Below are positions 33,201 to 49,230 of a stretch of 64,000 bases of DNA, one piece after another (positions within the stretch are counted from its first letter, which is position 1; every line of letters begins with the position of its first letter). The stretch comes from Apium graveolens (Eukaryota > Streptophyta > Magnoliopsida > Apiales > Apiaceae): the NCBI RefSeq assembly GCF_009905375.1, contig NW_027417616.1:62001-126000 (forward strand). The letters are read 5' to 3'. The notes beneath the pieces were generated by a model that was not told the origin of the DNA, searched no databases, and saw only the letters and a program-made list of their open reading frames with translations. The position numbers and the translations under genes were made by a program.

Positions 33201-36200
33201 ATATTAGAGTCACTTTGCACCCTATAAGAGTCACTTTACACCATATATTGATACAATTGAAATGTTAACATCATATACATGCAATATAACATCCTTTAAC
33301 CACCTCTTGGTAGCACATTTATACGAGTCTATTTTGGGCCACATTTTGGCTCTAATCAACCATGTAAGTCACTCTTCACCATATTAGAGTCACTTTGCAC
33401 CCTATAAGAGTCACGTTCCACTATATATTGGTACAATTGACATGTTAACATCATATACATGCAATTTAACATCCTTTAACCACCTCTTGATACCACTTTT
33501 GTATGATTCAATTTTAGGCCACCTTCTGGCTCTAATCAACCATGTAATTCACTCTTCACCATATTAGAGTCACTTTGCACCCTATTAGAGTCACTTGCCA
33601 CCATATATTGGTACAATTGACATGTTAACATCATATATATGAATTTTGACATCCTTTAACCACCTCTTGGTACTACTTTTATACGAGTCAATTTTGGGCC
33701 ACGTTTTGGCTTTAATCAACCATGTAAGTCACTCTTCATCATATTAAAGTTACTTTATGCCCTATAAGAGTCACTTGCCACTATATATTGGTACAATTGA
33801 CGTTGTAATATCATATACATGCAATTTGACTTCCTTTAACCACCTGTTGGTACCACATTTATACGAGTCAATTTTGGGTCATATTTTGGCTCTAATCAAC
33901 CACGTAAGTCACTCTTCACCATATTAGTGTCACTTTGCTCCCTATAAGAATTACTTGCTACAATACATTGGTACAATTGACATGTTAACATCATATACAT
34001 GCAATTTAACATCCTTTAACCACCTCTTGGTACCACTTTTATACGAGTCAATTTTGGGCCATATTTTGGCTCTAATCAACCATGTAAATCACTTTTCACC
34101 ATATTAGAGTCACTTTGCACCCTATAAGAGTCACTTGCCACCATATAATGGTACAATTGACATGTTAACATCATATCATTGCAATTTAACATCCTTTAAC
34201 CACCTCTTGGTACCACTTTTATACGAGTCAAGTTTGGGCCTTTTGGCTCTAATCAACCACGTAAGTCACTCTTCACCATATTAGGGTCACTTTGCACCAT
34301 ATAAGAGTCACTTTACACCATATATTGATAAAATTGAAATGTTAACATCATATACATGCAATTTAACATCCTTTAACCACCTCTTGGTACCACTTTTATA
34401 CTAGTCAATTTTGGGCCATATTTTGGCTCTAATCAACCATGTAAGTCACTCTTCACCATATTAGAGTCACTTAGCACCCTATAAGAGTCATTTGCCACCA
34501 TATATTGGTACAATTTACATGATAACATCATATACATGCAATTTAACATCCTTTAACCACCTCTTGGTAGCACATTTGTACGAGTCAATTTTGGGCGACA
34601 CCTTGGCTCTAATCTACCATGTAAGTCACTCTTCACTATATTAGAGTCCATTTGCACTCTATAAGAGTCAGTTGCCACCATATGTTGGTATAATTTACAT
34701 GTTAACATCATATAAATGCAATTTAACATCCTTTAACCACTTCTTGGTACCACTTTTATACAAGTCAATTTTGGGCCACATTTTGGCTCTAATCAACCAT
34801 GTAAGTCACTCTTCACCATATTAGAGTCACTTTGAACACTATAAGAGTCACTTTACACCATATATTGATACAATTGAAATGTTAAAATCATATACATGCA
34901 ATTTAACATCCTTTAACCACCTCTTGGTACCACTTTTATACGAGTCAATTTTGGGCGACACCTTGGCTCTAATCAACCATGTAAGTCACTCTTCACCATA
35001 TTAGAGTCACTTTGCACCCTATAAGAGTAACTTTACACCATATATTGGTACAATTGACATGTTAACATCATATACATGCAATTTAACATCCTTTAACCAC
35101 CTCTTGGTACAAGTTTTATACGAGTCAATTTTGGGCCTTTTGGCTCTAATCAACCATGTAAGTCACTCTTCACCATATTAGAGTCACTTTGCACCCTATA
35201 AGAGTCACTTTACACCATATATGGATACAATTGAAATGTTAACATTATATACATGCAATTTGACATCCTTTAACCACCTCTTGGTACCTCTTTTGTATGA
35301 GTCAATTTTGGGTCATATTTTGGCTCTAATCAACCATGTAAGTCACTCTTCACCATATTAGAGTCACTTTGCACCCTATATGAGTCACTTGCCACCATAT
35401 ATTGGTACAATTTACATCATAACATCATACACATGCAATTTCACATCCTTTAACCACCTCTTGGTAGCACATTTATACGAGTCAATTTTGGGCCACACTT
35501 TGGCTCTAATCTACCATGTAAGTCACTCTTCACTATATTAGAGTCACTTTGCACTCTATAAGAGTCAGTTGGCACCATATGTTGGTATAATTTACATGTT
35601 AACATCATATAAATGCAATTTAACATCCTTTAACCACTTCATGGTACCACTTTTATACGAGTCACTTTTGGGCCACATTTTGGCTCTAATTAACCATGTA
35701 ATTCACTCTTCACCATATTAGAGTCACTTTGCACCCTATAAGAGTCACGTTCCACCATATATTGGTACAATTGACATGTTAACATCATATACATGCAATT
35801 TAACATCCTTTAACCAACTCTTGGTACCACTTTTGTACGAGTCAATTTTAGGCCACCTTCTGGCTCTAATCAACTATGTAATTCACTCTTCACCATATTA
35901 GAGTCACTTTGCACCCTATTAGAGTCACTTGCCACCATATATTGGTACAATTGACATGTTAACATCATATATATGAATTTTGACATCCTTTAACCACCTC
36001 TTGGTACCACTTTTATACGAGTCAATTTTGGGCCAGATTTTGGCTTTAATCAACCATGTAAGTCACTCTTCATCATATTAAAGTCGCTTTGCGCCCTATA
36101 AAAGTCATTGGCCACTATATATTGGTACAATTAACCTTGTAATATCATATACATGAAATTTGACTTCCTTTAACCACCTGTTGGTACCATATTTATACGA

Positions 36201-39200
36201 GTCAATTTTGGGCCATATTTTGGCTCTAATCAACCATGTATGTCACTCTTCACCATATTAGTGTCACTTTGAACCCTATAAGAGTTACTTGCTACAATAA
36301 ATTGGTACAATTGACATACTAACATCATATACATGCAATTTAACATCCTTTAACCACCTCTTGGTACCACTTTTATACGAGTCAAGTTTGGGCCATATTT
36401 TGGCTCTAATCAACCATGTAAGTCACTCTTCACCATATTAGAGTCACTTTGCACCCTATAAGAGTCACTTTACACCATATATGGATACAATTGAAATGTT
36501 AACATTATATACATGAAATTTAACATCTTTTAACCACCTCTTGGTACCTCTTTTGTACGAGTCAATTTTGGGTCATAATTTGGCTCTAATTAACCATGTA
36601 AGTCACTCTTCACCATATTAGAGTCACTTTGCACCCTATATGAGTCACTTGCCACCATATATTGGTACAATTTACATCATAACATCATACACATGCAATT
36701 TCACATCCTTTAACCACCTCTTGGTAGCACATTTATACGAGTCAATTTTGGGCCACACTTTGGCTCTAATCTACCATGTAAGTCACTCTTCATTATATTA
36801 GAGTCACTTTGCACTCTATATGAGTCAGTTGGCACCATATGTTAGAATAATTTACATGTTAACATCATATAAATGCAATTTAACATCCTTTAACCACTTC
36901 TTGGTATCACTTTTATACGAGTCAATTTTGGCCCACATTTTGGCTCTAATTAACCATGTAATTCACTCTTCACCATATTAGAGTCACTTTGCACCCTATA
37001 AGAGTCACGTTCCACCATATATTGGTACAATTGACATGTTAACATCATATAGATGCAATTTAACATCCTTTAACCAACTCTTGGTTCCACTTTTGTACGA
37101 GTCAATTTTAGGCCACCTTCTGGCTCTAATCAACTATGTAATTCACTCTTCACCATATTAGAGTCACTTTGCACCCTATTAGAGTCACTTGCCACCATAT
37201 ATTGGTACAATTGACATGTTAACATCATATACAAGCAATTTAACATTTTTTAACCACTTCTTGGTACCAATTTTATACGAGTCAATTTTTGGCCACATTT
37301 TGGCTCTAATCAACCATGTAAGTCACTCTTCACCATATTAGAGTCACTTTGCACCCTATAAGAGTCACGTTCCACCATATATTGGTACAATTGACATGTT
37401 AACATCATATACATGCAATTTAACATCCTTTAACCACCTCTTGATACCACTTTTGTACGATTCAATTTTAGGCCACCTTCTGGCTCTAATCAACCATGTA
37501 ATTCACTCTTCACCATATTAGAGTCACTTTGCACCCTATTAGAGTCACTTGCCACCATATATTGGTACAATTGACATGTTAACATCATATATATGAATTT
37601 TGACATCCTTTCACCACCTCTTGGTACCACTTTTATACGAGTCAATTTTGGGCCACATTTTGGCTTTAATCAACCATGTAAGTCACTCTTCATCATATTA
37701 AAGTCACTTTGCACCCTATAAGAGTCACGTGCCACTATATATTGGTACAATTGACCTTGTAATATCATATACATGCAATTTGACTTCCTTTAACCACCTG
37801 TTGGTACCACATTTATACGAGTCAATTTTGGGTCATATTTTGGCTCTAATCAACCACATAAGTCACTCTTCACCATATTAGTGTCACTTTGCTCCCTATA
37901 AGCATTACTTGCTACAATAAATTGGTACAATTGACATGTTAACATCATATACATGCAATTTAACATCCTTTAACCACCTCTTGATACCACTTTTATACGA
38001 GTCAATTTTGGGCCATATTTTGGCTCTAATCAACCATGTAAATCACTTTTCACCATATTAGAGTCACTTTGCACCCTATAAGAGTCATTTGCCACCATAT
38101 AATGGTACAATTGACTTGTTAACATCATATCATTGCAATTTAACATCCTTTAACCACCTCTTGGTACCACTTTTATACGAGTCAATTTTGGGCCTTTTGG
38201 CTCTAATCAACCACGTAAGTCACTCTTCACCATATTAGAGTCACTTTGTACCCTATAAGAGTCACTTTACACCATATATTGATACAATTGAAATGTTAAC
38301 ATCATATACATGCAATTTAACATCCTTTAACCACCTCTTGGTACCACTTTTATATGAGTCAATTTTGGGCCATATTTTGGCTCTAATCAACCATGTAAGT
38401 CACTCTTCACCATATTAGAGTCACTTTGCACCCTATTAGAGTAAATTTACACCATATATTGGTACAATTGACATGTTAACATCATACACATGCAATTTCA
38501 CATCCTTTAACCACCTCTTGGTAGCACATTTATACGAGTCAATTTTGGGCCACACTTTGGCTCTAATCTACCATGTAAGTCACTCTTCACTATATTATAG
38601 TCACTTTGCACTCTATAAGAGTCAGTTGGCACCATATGTTGGTATAATTTACATGTTAACATCATATAAATGCAATTTAACATCCTTTAACCACTTCTTG
38701 GTACCACTTTTATACGAGTCAATTTTGGGCCATATTTTGGCTCTAATTAACCATGTAATTCACTCTTCACCATATTAGAGTCACTTTGCACCCTATAAGA
38801 GTCACTTTAAACCATATATTGATACAATTGAAATGTTAACATCATATACATGCAATTTAACATCCTTTAACCACCTCTTGGTACCTCTTTTGTACGAGTC
38901 AATTTTGGGCCACCTTCTCGCTCTAATCAACCATGTAAGTCACTCTTCACCATATTAGAGTCACTTTGCACCCTATTCGAGTCACTTGCCACCAAATATT
39001 GGTACAATTGACCTCATAACAACATATACATGCAATTCGACTTCCTTTAACCAACTCTTGGTACCACATATATACGAGTCAATTTTGGGCCACACTTTGG
39101 CTCTAATCAACCATGTAAGTCACTCTTCACCATATTAGAGTCACTTTACACCCTATAAGAGTCACTTGCCACCATATATTTGTACAATTTATATGTTAAC

Positions 39201-42200
39201 ATCATATACAAGCAATTTAACATTTTTAACCACTTCTTGGTCCCAATTTTATACGAGTCAATTTTTGGCCACATTTTGGCTCTAATCATCTATGTAAGTC
39301 ACTCTTCACCATATTAGAGTCACTTTGCACCCTATAAGAGTCACGTTCCACCATATATTTGTACAATTGACATGTTAACATCATATATATGCAATTTAAC
39401 ATCCTTCAACCACCTCTTGATACCACTTTTGTACGATTCAATTTTAGGCCACCTTCTGGCTCTAATCAACCATCTAATTCACTCTTCACCATTTTAGAGT
39501 CACTTTGCACCCTATTAGAGTCACTTGCCACCATATATTGGTACAATTGACATGTTAACATCATATATATGAATTTTGACATCCTTTCACCACCTCTTTG
39601 TACCACTTTTATACGAGTCAATTTTGGGCCACATTTTGGCTTTGATCAACCATGTAAGTCACTCTTCATCATATTAAAGTCACTTTGCACCCTATAAGAG
39701 TCACTTGCCACTATATATTGGTACAATTGACCTTGTAATATCATATACATGCAATTTGACTTCCTTTAATTTACCTGTTGGTACCACTTTTATACGAGTC
39801 AATTTTGGGCCATATTTTGGCTCTAATCAACCATGTAAATCACTTTTCACCATATTAGAGTCACTTTGCACCCTATAAGAGTCACTTGCCACCATATAAT
39901 GGTACAATTGACATGTTAACATCATATCATTGCAATTTAACATCCTTTAACCACCTCTTGGTACCACTTTTATACGAGTCAATTTTGGGCCTTTTGGCTC
40001 TAATCAACCACGTAAGTCACTCTTCACCATATTAGTGTCACTTTGCACCCTATAAGAGTCACTTTACACCATATATTGATACAATTGAAATGTTAACATC
40101 ATATACATGCAATTTAACATCCTTTAACCACCTTTTGGTACCACTTTTATACGAGTCAATTTTGGGCCATATTTTGGCTCTAATCAACCATGTAAGTCAC
40201 TCTTCACCATATTAGAGTCACTTTGCACCCTATAAGAGTAACTTTACACCATATATTGGTACAATTGACATGTTAACATCATATACATGCAATTTAACAT
40301 CCTTTAACCACCTCTTGGTACAACTTTTATACGAGTCAATTTTGGGCCTTTTGGCTCTAATCAACCATGTAAGTCACTCTTCACCATATTAGAGTCACTT
40401 TGCACCCTATAAGAGTCTCTTTACACCATATATGGATACAATTGAAATGTTAACATTATATACATGCAATTTAACATCCTTTAATCACCTCTTGGTACCT
40501 CTTTTGTACGAGTCAATTTTGGGTCATATTTTGGCTCTAATCAACCATGTAAGTCACTCTTCACCATATTAGAGTCACTTTGTACCATATAAGAGTCACT
40601 TGCCACCATATATTGGTACAATTTACATGATAACATCATACACATGCAATTTCACATCCTTTAACCACCTCTTGGTAGCACATTTATACGAGTCAATTTT
40701 GGGCCACACTTTGGCTCTAATCTACCATGTAAGTCACTCTTCACTATATTAGAGTCACTTTGCACTCTATAAGAGTCAGTTGGCACCATATGTTGGTATA
40801 ATTTACATGTTAACATCATATAAATGCAATTTGACATCCTTTAACCAGTTCTTGGTACCACTTTTATACAAGTCAATTTTGGGCCACATTTTGGCTCTAA
40901 TTAACCATGTAATTCACTCTTCACCATATTAGAGTCACTTTGCACCCTATAAGAGTCACTTTACACCATATATTCATACAATTGAAATGTTAACATCATA
41001 TACATGCAATTTAACATCCTTTAACCACCTCTTGGTACCTCTTTTGTACGAGTCAATTTTGGGCCACCTTCTGGGTCTAATCAACCATGTAAGTCACTCT
41101 TCACCATATTAGAGTCACTTTGCACCCTATTAGAGTCACTTGCCACCAAATATTGGTACAATTGACCTCATAACAACATATACATGCAATTTGACTTCCT
41201 TTAACCAACTCTTGGTACCACATATATACGAGTCAATTTTGGGCCACACTTTGGCTCTAATCAACCATGTAAGTCACTCTTCACCATATTAGAGTCACTT
41301 TACACCCTATAAGAGTCACTTGCCACCATATATTTGTACAATTTATATGTTAACATCATATACAAGCAATTTAACATTTTTAACCACTTCTTGGTACCAA
41401 TTTTATACGAGTCAATTTTTGGCCACATTTTGGCTCTAATCATCCATGTAAGTCACTCTTCACCATATTAGAGTCACTTTGCACCCTATAAGAGTCACGT
41501 TCCACCATATATTGGTACAATTGACATGTTAACATCATATATATGCAATTTAACATCCTTCAACCACCTCTTGATACCACTTTTGTACGATTCAATTTTA
41601 GGCCACCTTCTGGCTCTAATCAACCATCTAATTCACTCTTCACCATTTTAGAGTCACTTTGCACCCTATTAGAGTCACTTGCCACCATATATTGGTACAA
41701 TTGACATGTTAACATCATATATATGAATTTTGACATCCTTTCACCACCTCTTTGTACCACTTTTATACGAGTCATTTTGGGCCACATTTTGGCTTTGATC
41801 AACCATGTAAGTCACTCTTCATCATATTAAAGTCACTTTGCACCCTATGAGAGTCACTTGCCACTATATATTGGTACAATTGACCTTGTAATATCATATA
41901 CATGCAATTTGACTTCCTTTAATTTACCTGTTGGTACCACATTTATACGAGTCAATTTTGGGTCATATTTTGGCTCTAATCAACCACGTAAGTCACTCTT
42001 CACCATATTAGTGTCACTTTGCTCCCTATAAGAATTACTTGCTACAATATATTGGTACAATTGACATGCTAACATCATATACATGCAATTTAACATCCTT
42101 TAACCACCTCTTGGTACCACTTTTATACGAGTCAATTTTGGGCCATATTTTGGCTCTAATCAACCATGTAAATCACTTTTCACCATATTAGAGTCACTTT

Positions 42201-45200
42201 GCACCCTATAAGAGTCACTTGCCACCATATAATGGTACAATTGACATGTTAACATCATATCATTGCAATTTAACATCCTTTAACCACCACTTGGTACCAC
42301 TTTTATACGAGTCAATTTTGGGCCTTTTGGCTCTAATCAACCATGTAAGTCACTCTTCACCATATTAGAGTCACTTTGCGCCCTATAAGAGTCACTTTAC
42401 ACCATATATGGATACAATTGAAATGTTAACATTATATACATGAAATTTAACATCCTTTAACCACCTCTTGGTACCTCTTTTGTACGAGTCAATTTTGGGT
42501 CATATTTTGGCTCTAATCAACCATGTAAGTCACTCTTCACCATATTAGAGTCACTTTGTACCATATAAGAGTCACTTGCCACCATATATTGGTACAATTT
42601 ACATGATAACATCATACACATGCAATTTCACATCCTTTAACCACCTCTTGGTAGCACATTTATATGAGTCAATTTTGGGCCACACTTTGGCTCTAATCTA
42701 CCATGTAAGTGACTCTTCACTATATTAGAGTCACTTTGCACTCTATAAGAGTCAGTTGGCACCATATGTTGGTATAATTTACATGTTAACATCATATAAA
42801 TGCAATTTGACATCCTTTAACCACTTCTTGGTACCACTTTTATACGAGTCAATTTTGGGCCACATTTTGGCTCTAATTAACCATGTAATTCACTCTTCAC
42901 CATATTAGAGTCACTTTGCACACTATAAGAGTCACTTTACACCATATATTGATACAATTGAAATGTTAACATGATATACATGCAATTTAACATCCTTTAA
43001 CCACCTCTTGGTACCTCTTTTGTACGAGTCAATTTTGGGCCACCTTCTGGCTCTAATCAACCATGTAAGTCACTCTTCACCATATTAGAGTCACTTTGCA
43101 CCCAATTAGAGTCACTTGCCACCAAATATTGGTACAATTGACCTCATAACAACATATACATGCAATTTGACTTCCTTTAACCAACTCTTGGTACCACATA
43201 TATACGAGTCAATTTTGGGCCACACTTTGGCTCTAATAAACCATGTAAGTCACTCTTCACCATATTAGAGTCACTTTACACCCTATAAGAGTCACTTGCC
43301 ACCATATATTTGTACAATTTACATGTTAACATCATATACAAGCAATTTAACATTTTTTAACCACTTCTTGGTACCAATTTTATACGAGTCAATTTTTGGC
43401 CACATTTTGGCTCTAATCAACCATGTAAGTCACTCTTCACCATATTAGAGTCACTTTGCACCCTATAAGAGTCACGTTCCACCATATATTGGTACAATTG
43501 ACATGTTAACATCATATACATACAATTTAACATCCTTTAACCACCTCTTGATACCACTTTTGTATAATTCAATTTTAGGCCACCTTCTGGCTCTCATCAA
43601 CCATGTAATTCACTCTTCACCATATTAGAGTCACTTTGCACCCTATTAGAGTCACTTGCCACTATATATTGGTACAATTGACATGTTAACATCATATATA
43701 TGAATTTTGACATCCTTTCACCACCTCTTTGTACCACTTTTATATGAGTCAATTTTGGGCCACATTTTGGCTTTAATCAACCATGTAAGTCACTCTTCAT
43801 CATATTAAAGTCACTTTGCACCCTATAAGAGTCACTTGCCACTATATATTGGTACAATTGACCTTGTAATATCATATACATGCAATTTGACTTCCTTTAA
43901 CCACCTGTTGGTACCACATTTATACGAGTCAATTTTGGGTCATATTTTGGCTCTAATCAACCACGTAAGTCACTCTTCACCATATTAGTGTCACTTTGCT
44001 CCCTATAAGAATTACTTGCTACAATACATTGGTACAATTGACATGTTAACATCATATACATGCAATTTAACACCCTTTAACCACCTCTTGGTACCACTTT
44101 TATACGAGTCAATTTTGGGCCATATTTTGGCTCTAATCAACCATGTAAGTCACTTTTCACCACATTAGAGTCACTTTGCACCCTATAAGAGTCACTTGCC
44201 ATAATATAATGGTATAATTGACATGTTAACATCATTTCATTGCAATTTAACATCCTTTAACCACATCTTGGTACCACTTTTATACGAGTCAATTTTGGGC
44301 CTTTTGGCTCTAATCAACCACGTAAGTCACTCTTCACCATATTAGAGTCACTTTGCACCCTATAAGAGTCACTTTACACCATATATTGATACAATTGAAA
44401 TGTTAACATCATATACATGCAATTTAACATCCTTTAACCACCTCTTGGTACCACTTTTATACGAGTCAATTTTGGGCCATATTTTGGCTCTAATCAACCA
44501 TGTAAGTCACTCTTCACCATATTAGAGTCACTTAGCACTCTATAAGAGTCATTTGCCACCATATATTGGTACAATTTACATGATAACATCATATACATGC
44601 AATTTAACATCCTTTAACCACCTCTTGGTAGCACATTTATACGAGTCAATTTTGGGCGACACCTTGGCTCTAATCTACCATGTAAGTCACTCTTCACCAT
44701 ATTAGAGTCACTTTGCACCCTATAAGAGTCAGTTGCCACCATATGTTGGTATAATTTACATGTTAACATCATATAAATGCAATTTAACATCCTTTAACCA
44801 CTTCTTGGTACCACTTTTATACGAGTCAATTTTGGGCCACATTTTGGCTCTAATCAACCATGTAAGTCACTCTTCACCATATTAGAGTCACTTTGCACAC
44901 TTTAAGAGTCACTTTACACCATATATTGATACAATTGAAATGTTAAAATCATATACATGCAATTTAACATCCTTTAACAACCTCTTGGTACCACTTTTAT
45001 ACGAGTCAATTTTGGGCGACACCTTGGCTCTAATCAACCATGTAAGTCACTCTTCACAATATTAGAGTCACTTTGCACCCTATAAGAGTAACTTTACACC
45101 ATATATTGGTACAATTGACATGTTAACATCATATACATGCAATTTAACATCCTTTAACCACCTCTTGGTACAACTTTTATACGAGTCAATTTTGGGCCTT

Positions 45201-47880
45201 TTGGCTCTAATCAACCATGTAAGTCACTCTTCACCATATTAGAGTCACTTTGCACCCTATAAGAGTCACTTTACACCATATATGGATACAATTGAAATGT
45301 TAACATTATATACATGCAATTTAACATCCTTTAACCACCTCTTGGTACCTCTTTTGTACGAGTCAATTTTGGGTCATATTTTGGCTCTAATTAACCATGT
45401 AAGTCACTCTTCACCATATTAGAGTCACTTTGCACCCTATAAGAGTCACTTGCCACCATATATTGGTACAATTTACATGATAACATCATACACATGCAAT
45501 TTCACATCCTTTAACCACATCTTGGTAGCACATTTATACGAGTCAATTTTGGGCCACACTTTGGCTCTAATCTACCATGTAAGTCACTCTTCACTATATT
45601 AGAGTCACTTTGCACTCTATAAGAGTCAGTTGGCACCATATGTTGGTATAATTTACATGTTAACATCATATAAATGCAATTTAACTTCCTTTAACCACTT
45701 CTTGGTACCACTTTTATACGAGTCAATTTTGGGCCACATTTTGGCTCTAATTAACCATGTAATTCACTCTTCACCATATTAGAGTCACTTTGCACCCTAT
45801 AAGAGTCACTTTACACCATATATTGATACAATTGAAATGTTAACATCATATACATGCAATTTAACATCCTTTAACCACCTCTTGGTACCTCTTTTGTACG
45901 AGTCAATTTTGGGCCACCTTTTGGCTCTAATCAACCATGTAAGTCACTCTTCACCATATTAGAGTCACTTTGCACCCTATTAGAGTCACTTGCCACCAAA
46001 TATTGGTACAATTGACCTCATAACAACATATACATGCAATTTGACTTCCTTTAACCAAGTCTTGGTACCACATATATACGAGTCAATTTTTGGCCACAAT
46101 TTGGCTCTAATCAACCATGTAAGTCACTCTTCACCATATTAGAGTCACTTTGCACCCTATAAGAGTCACTTCCCACCATATATTTCTACAATTTACATGT
46201 TAACATCATATACAAGTAATTTAACATTTTTTAACCACTTCTTGGTACCACTTTTATACGAGTCAATTTTGGGCCATATTTTGGCTCTAATCAACCATGT
46301 AAGTCACTCTTCACCATATTAGAGTCACTTTGCACCCTTTAAGAGTCACGTTCCACCATATATTGCTACAATTGACATGTTAACATCATATACATGCAAT
46401 TTAATATCCTTTAACCACTTCTTGGTACCACTTTTATACGAGTCAATTTTAGGCCACCTTCTGGCTCTAATCAACCATGTAATTCACTCTTCACCATATT
46501 AGAGTCACTTTGCACCCTATTAGAGTCACTTGCCACCATATATTGGTACAATTGACATGTTAACATATATATATATGAATTTTGACATCCTTTAACAAGC
46601 TCTTGGTACCACTTTTATACGAGTCAATTTTGGGCCATATTTTGGGTTTAATCAACCATGTAAGTCACTCTTCATCATATTAAAGTCACTTTGCGCCCTA
46701 TAAGAGTCACTTGCCACTATATATTGGTTCAATTGACCTTGTAATATCATATACATGCAATTTGACTTCCTTTAACCACATGTTGGTACCACATTTATAC
46801 GAGTCAATTTTGGGCCAGATTTTGGCTGTAATCAACCACGTAAGTCACCCTTCACCATACTAGTGTCACTTTGCTCCCTATAAGAGTTACTTGCTACAAT
46901 ACATTGGTACAATTGACATGTTAACATCATATACATGCAATTTAACATCCTTTAACCACCTCTTGGTACCACTTTTATACGAGTCAATTTTGGGCCATAT
47001 TTTGGCTCTAATCAACCATGTAAGTCACCCTTCACCATATTAGAGTCACTTTGCACCCTATAAGAGTCACTTGCCACCATATAATGGTACAATTGACATG
47101 TTAACATCATATCATTGCAATTTAACATCCTTTAACCACCTCTTGGTACCACTTTTATACGAGTCAATTTTGGGCCTTTTGGCTCTAATCAACCACGTAA
47201 ATCACTCTTCACCATATTAGAGTCACTTTGCACCCTATAAGAATCACTTTACACCATATATTGATACAATTGAAATGTTAACATCATATACATGCAATTT
47301 AACATCCTTTAACCACCTCTTAGTACCACTTTTATACGAGTCAATTTTGGGCCATATTTTGGCTTTAATCAACCATGTAAGTCACTCTTCACCATATTAG
47401 AGTCACTTTGCATCCTATAAGAGTCATTTGCCACCATATATTGGTACAATTTACATGATAACATCATATACATGCAATTTAACATCCTTTAACCACCTCT
47501 TGGTAGCACATTTATACGAGTCAATTTTGGGCGACACCTTGGCTCTAATTTACCATGTAAGTCACTCTTCACCATATTAGAGTCACTTTGCACTCTATAA
47601 GAGTCAGTTGCCACCATATGTTGGTATAATTTACATGTTAACATCATATAAATGCAATTTAACATCCTTTAACTACTTCTTGGTACCACTTTTATACGAG
47701 TCAATTTTGGGCCACATTTTGGCTCTAATCAACCATGTAAGTCACTCTTCACCATATTGGAGTCACTTTGCACCCTATAAGAGTCACTTTACACCATATA
47801 TTGATACAATTGAAATGTTAAAATCATATACATGCAATTTAACATCCTTTAACAACCTCTTGGTACCACTTTTATACGTG

Positions 47881-48960
47881 TCAATTTTGGGCCATATTTT
47901 GGCTCTAATCAACCATGTAAGTCACTCTTCACCATATTAGAGTCACTTTGCACCCTATAAGAGTCACTTGCCACCATATATTGGTACAATTTACATGATA
48001 ACATCATACACATGCAATTTCACATCCTTTAACCACCTCTTCGTAGCACATTTATACGAGTCAATTTTGTGCCATACTTTGGCTCTAATCTACCATGTAA
48101 GTCACTCTTCACTATATTAGAGTCACTTTGCACTCTATAAGAGTCAGTTTCCACCATATGTTGGTATAATTTACATGTTAACATCATATAAATGCAATTT
48201 AACATCCTTTAACCACTTCTTGGTACCACTTTTATACGAGTCAATTTTGGGCCACATTTGGGCTCTAATCAACCATATAAGTCACTCTTCACCATATTAG
48301 AGTCACTTTGCACACTTTAAGAGTCACTTTACACCATATATTGATACAATTGAAATGTTAAAATCATATACATGCAATTTAACATCCTTTAACAACCTCT
48401 TGGTACCACTTTTATACGTGTCAATTTTGGGCCATATTTTGGCTCTAATCAACCATGTAAGTCACTCTTCACCATATTAGAGTCACTTTGCACCCTATAA
48501 GAGTCACTTGCCACCATATATTGGTACAATTTACATGATAACATCATACACATGCAATTTCACATCCTTTAACCACCTCTTCGTAGCACATTTATATGAG
48601 TCAATTTTGTGCCATACTTTGGCTCTAATCTACCATGTAAGTCACTCTTCACTATATTAGAGTCACTTTGCACTCTATAAGAGTCAGTTTCCACCATATG
48701 TTGGTATAATTTACATGTTAACATCATATAAATGCAATTTAACATCCTTTAACCACTTCTTGGTACCACTTTTATACGAGTCAATTTTGGGCCACATTTG
48801 GGCTCTAATCAACCATATAAGTCACTCTTCACCATATTAGAGTCACTTTGCACACTTTAAGAGTCACTTTACACCATATATTGATACAATTGAAATGTTA
48901 AAATCATATACATGCAATTTAACATCCTTTAACAACCTCTTGGTACCACTTTTATACGAG
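47881..48960. repeat. Near-identical 540-bp tandem duplication (3 monomers)
   Basis: Reading 47881-48420 against 48421-48960 line by line, I find two differences in 540 positions: C/T at 48056/48596 and T/A at 48419/48959. Neighbouring monomers differ from each other at many more positions. This is a very recent three-monomer duplication. Confidence 0.93.
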
Positions 48961-49225
48961 TCAATTTTGGGCGACACCTTGGCTCTAATCAACCATGTAA
49001 GTCACTCTTCACAATATTAGAGTCACTTTGCACCCTATAAGAGTAACTTTACACCATATATTGGTACAATTGACATGTTAACATCATATATATGCAATTT
49101 AACATCCTTTAACCACCTCTTGGTACAACTTTTATACGAGTCAATTTTGGGCCTTTTGGCTCTAATCAACCATGTAATTCACTCTTCACCATATTAGAGT
49201 CACTTTGCACCCTATAAGAGTTACT

Positions 49226-49230
49226 TTACA
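49226..49230. other. Target site duplication TTACA, left copy
   Basis: TTACA precedes the LTR at 49231 and is repeated at 63243-63247. Joining the flanks restores the satellite text CACTTTACACCATATATGG, so the insertion was a clean 5-bp staggered event. Confidence 0.95.

Larger units (their letters stand above)
23675..49230. repeat. Satellite array C, ~180-bp monomer (25.6 kb)
   Basis: About 142 head-to-tail monomers of the same satellite as array A, all in one orientation, with monomer lengths of about 177, 180 and 201 bp. It starts with the duplicated GGTAC of element 3 and ends with TTACA next to the LTR at 49231. The left part (to about 31.6 kb) shares variants with array A, such as ATTGGCATGTTAAC and GGTCACCTTCTGG. 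The right part (from about 32.6 kb) is marked by a 3-bp deletion (GGGCCTTTTGGC) and by CATATGTTGGTATAATT. No gene is seen in it. Confidence 0.97.
33400..49230. repeat. Higher-order repeat of ~1976 bp (11 monomers)
   Basis: The marker TTGATACCACTTTTGT followed by AYGATTC or ATAATTC occurs near 33488, 37440, 39418, 41572 and 43548. Spacings are 3952 (two periods), 1978, 2154 and 1976 bp. The odd spacing is one monomer longer. The next comparable position, near 46424, is 2876 bp on (five extra monomers). Another marker, ACACCATATATGGATAC, places array D two periods after 45271 once element 2 is removed (3955 bp). A private variant (TTTAATTTACCTG) is shared only by the copies near 39767 and 41920. 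Confidence 0.75.
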
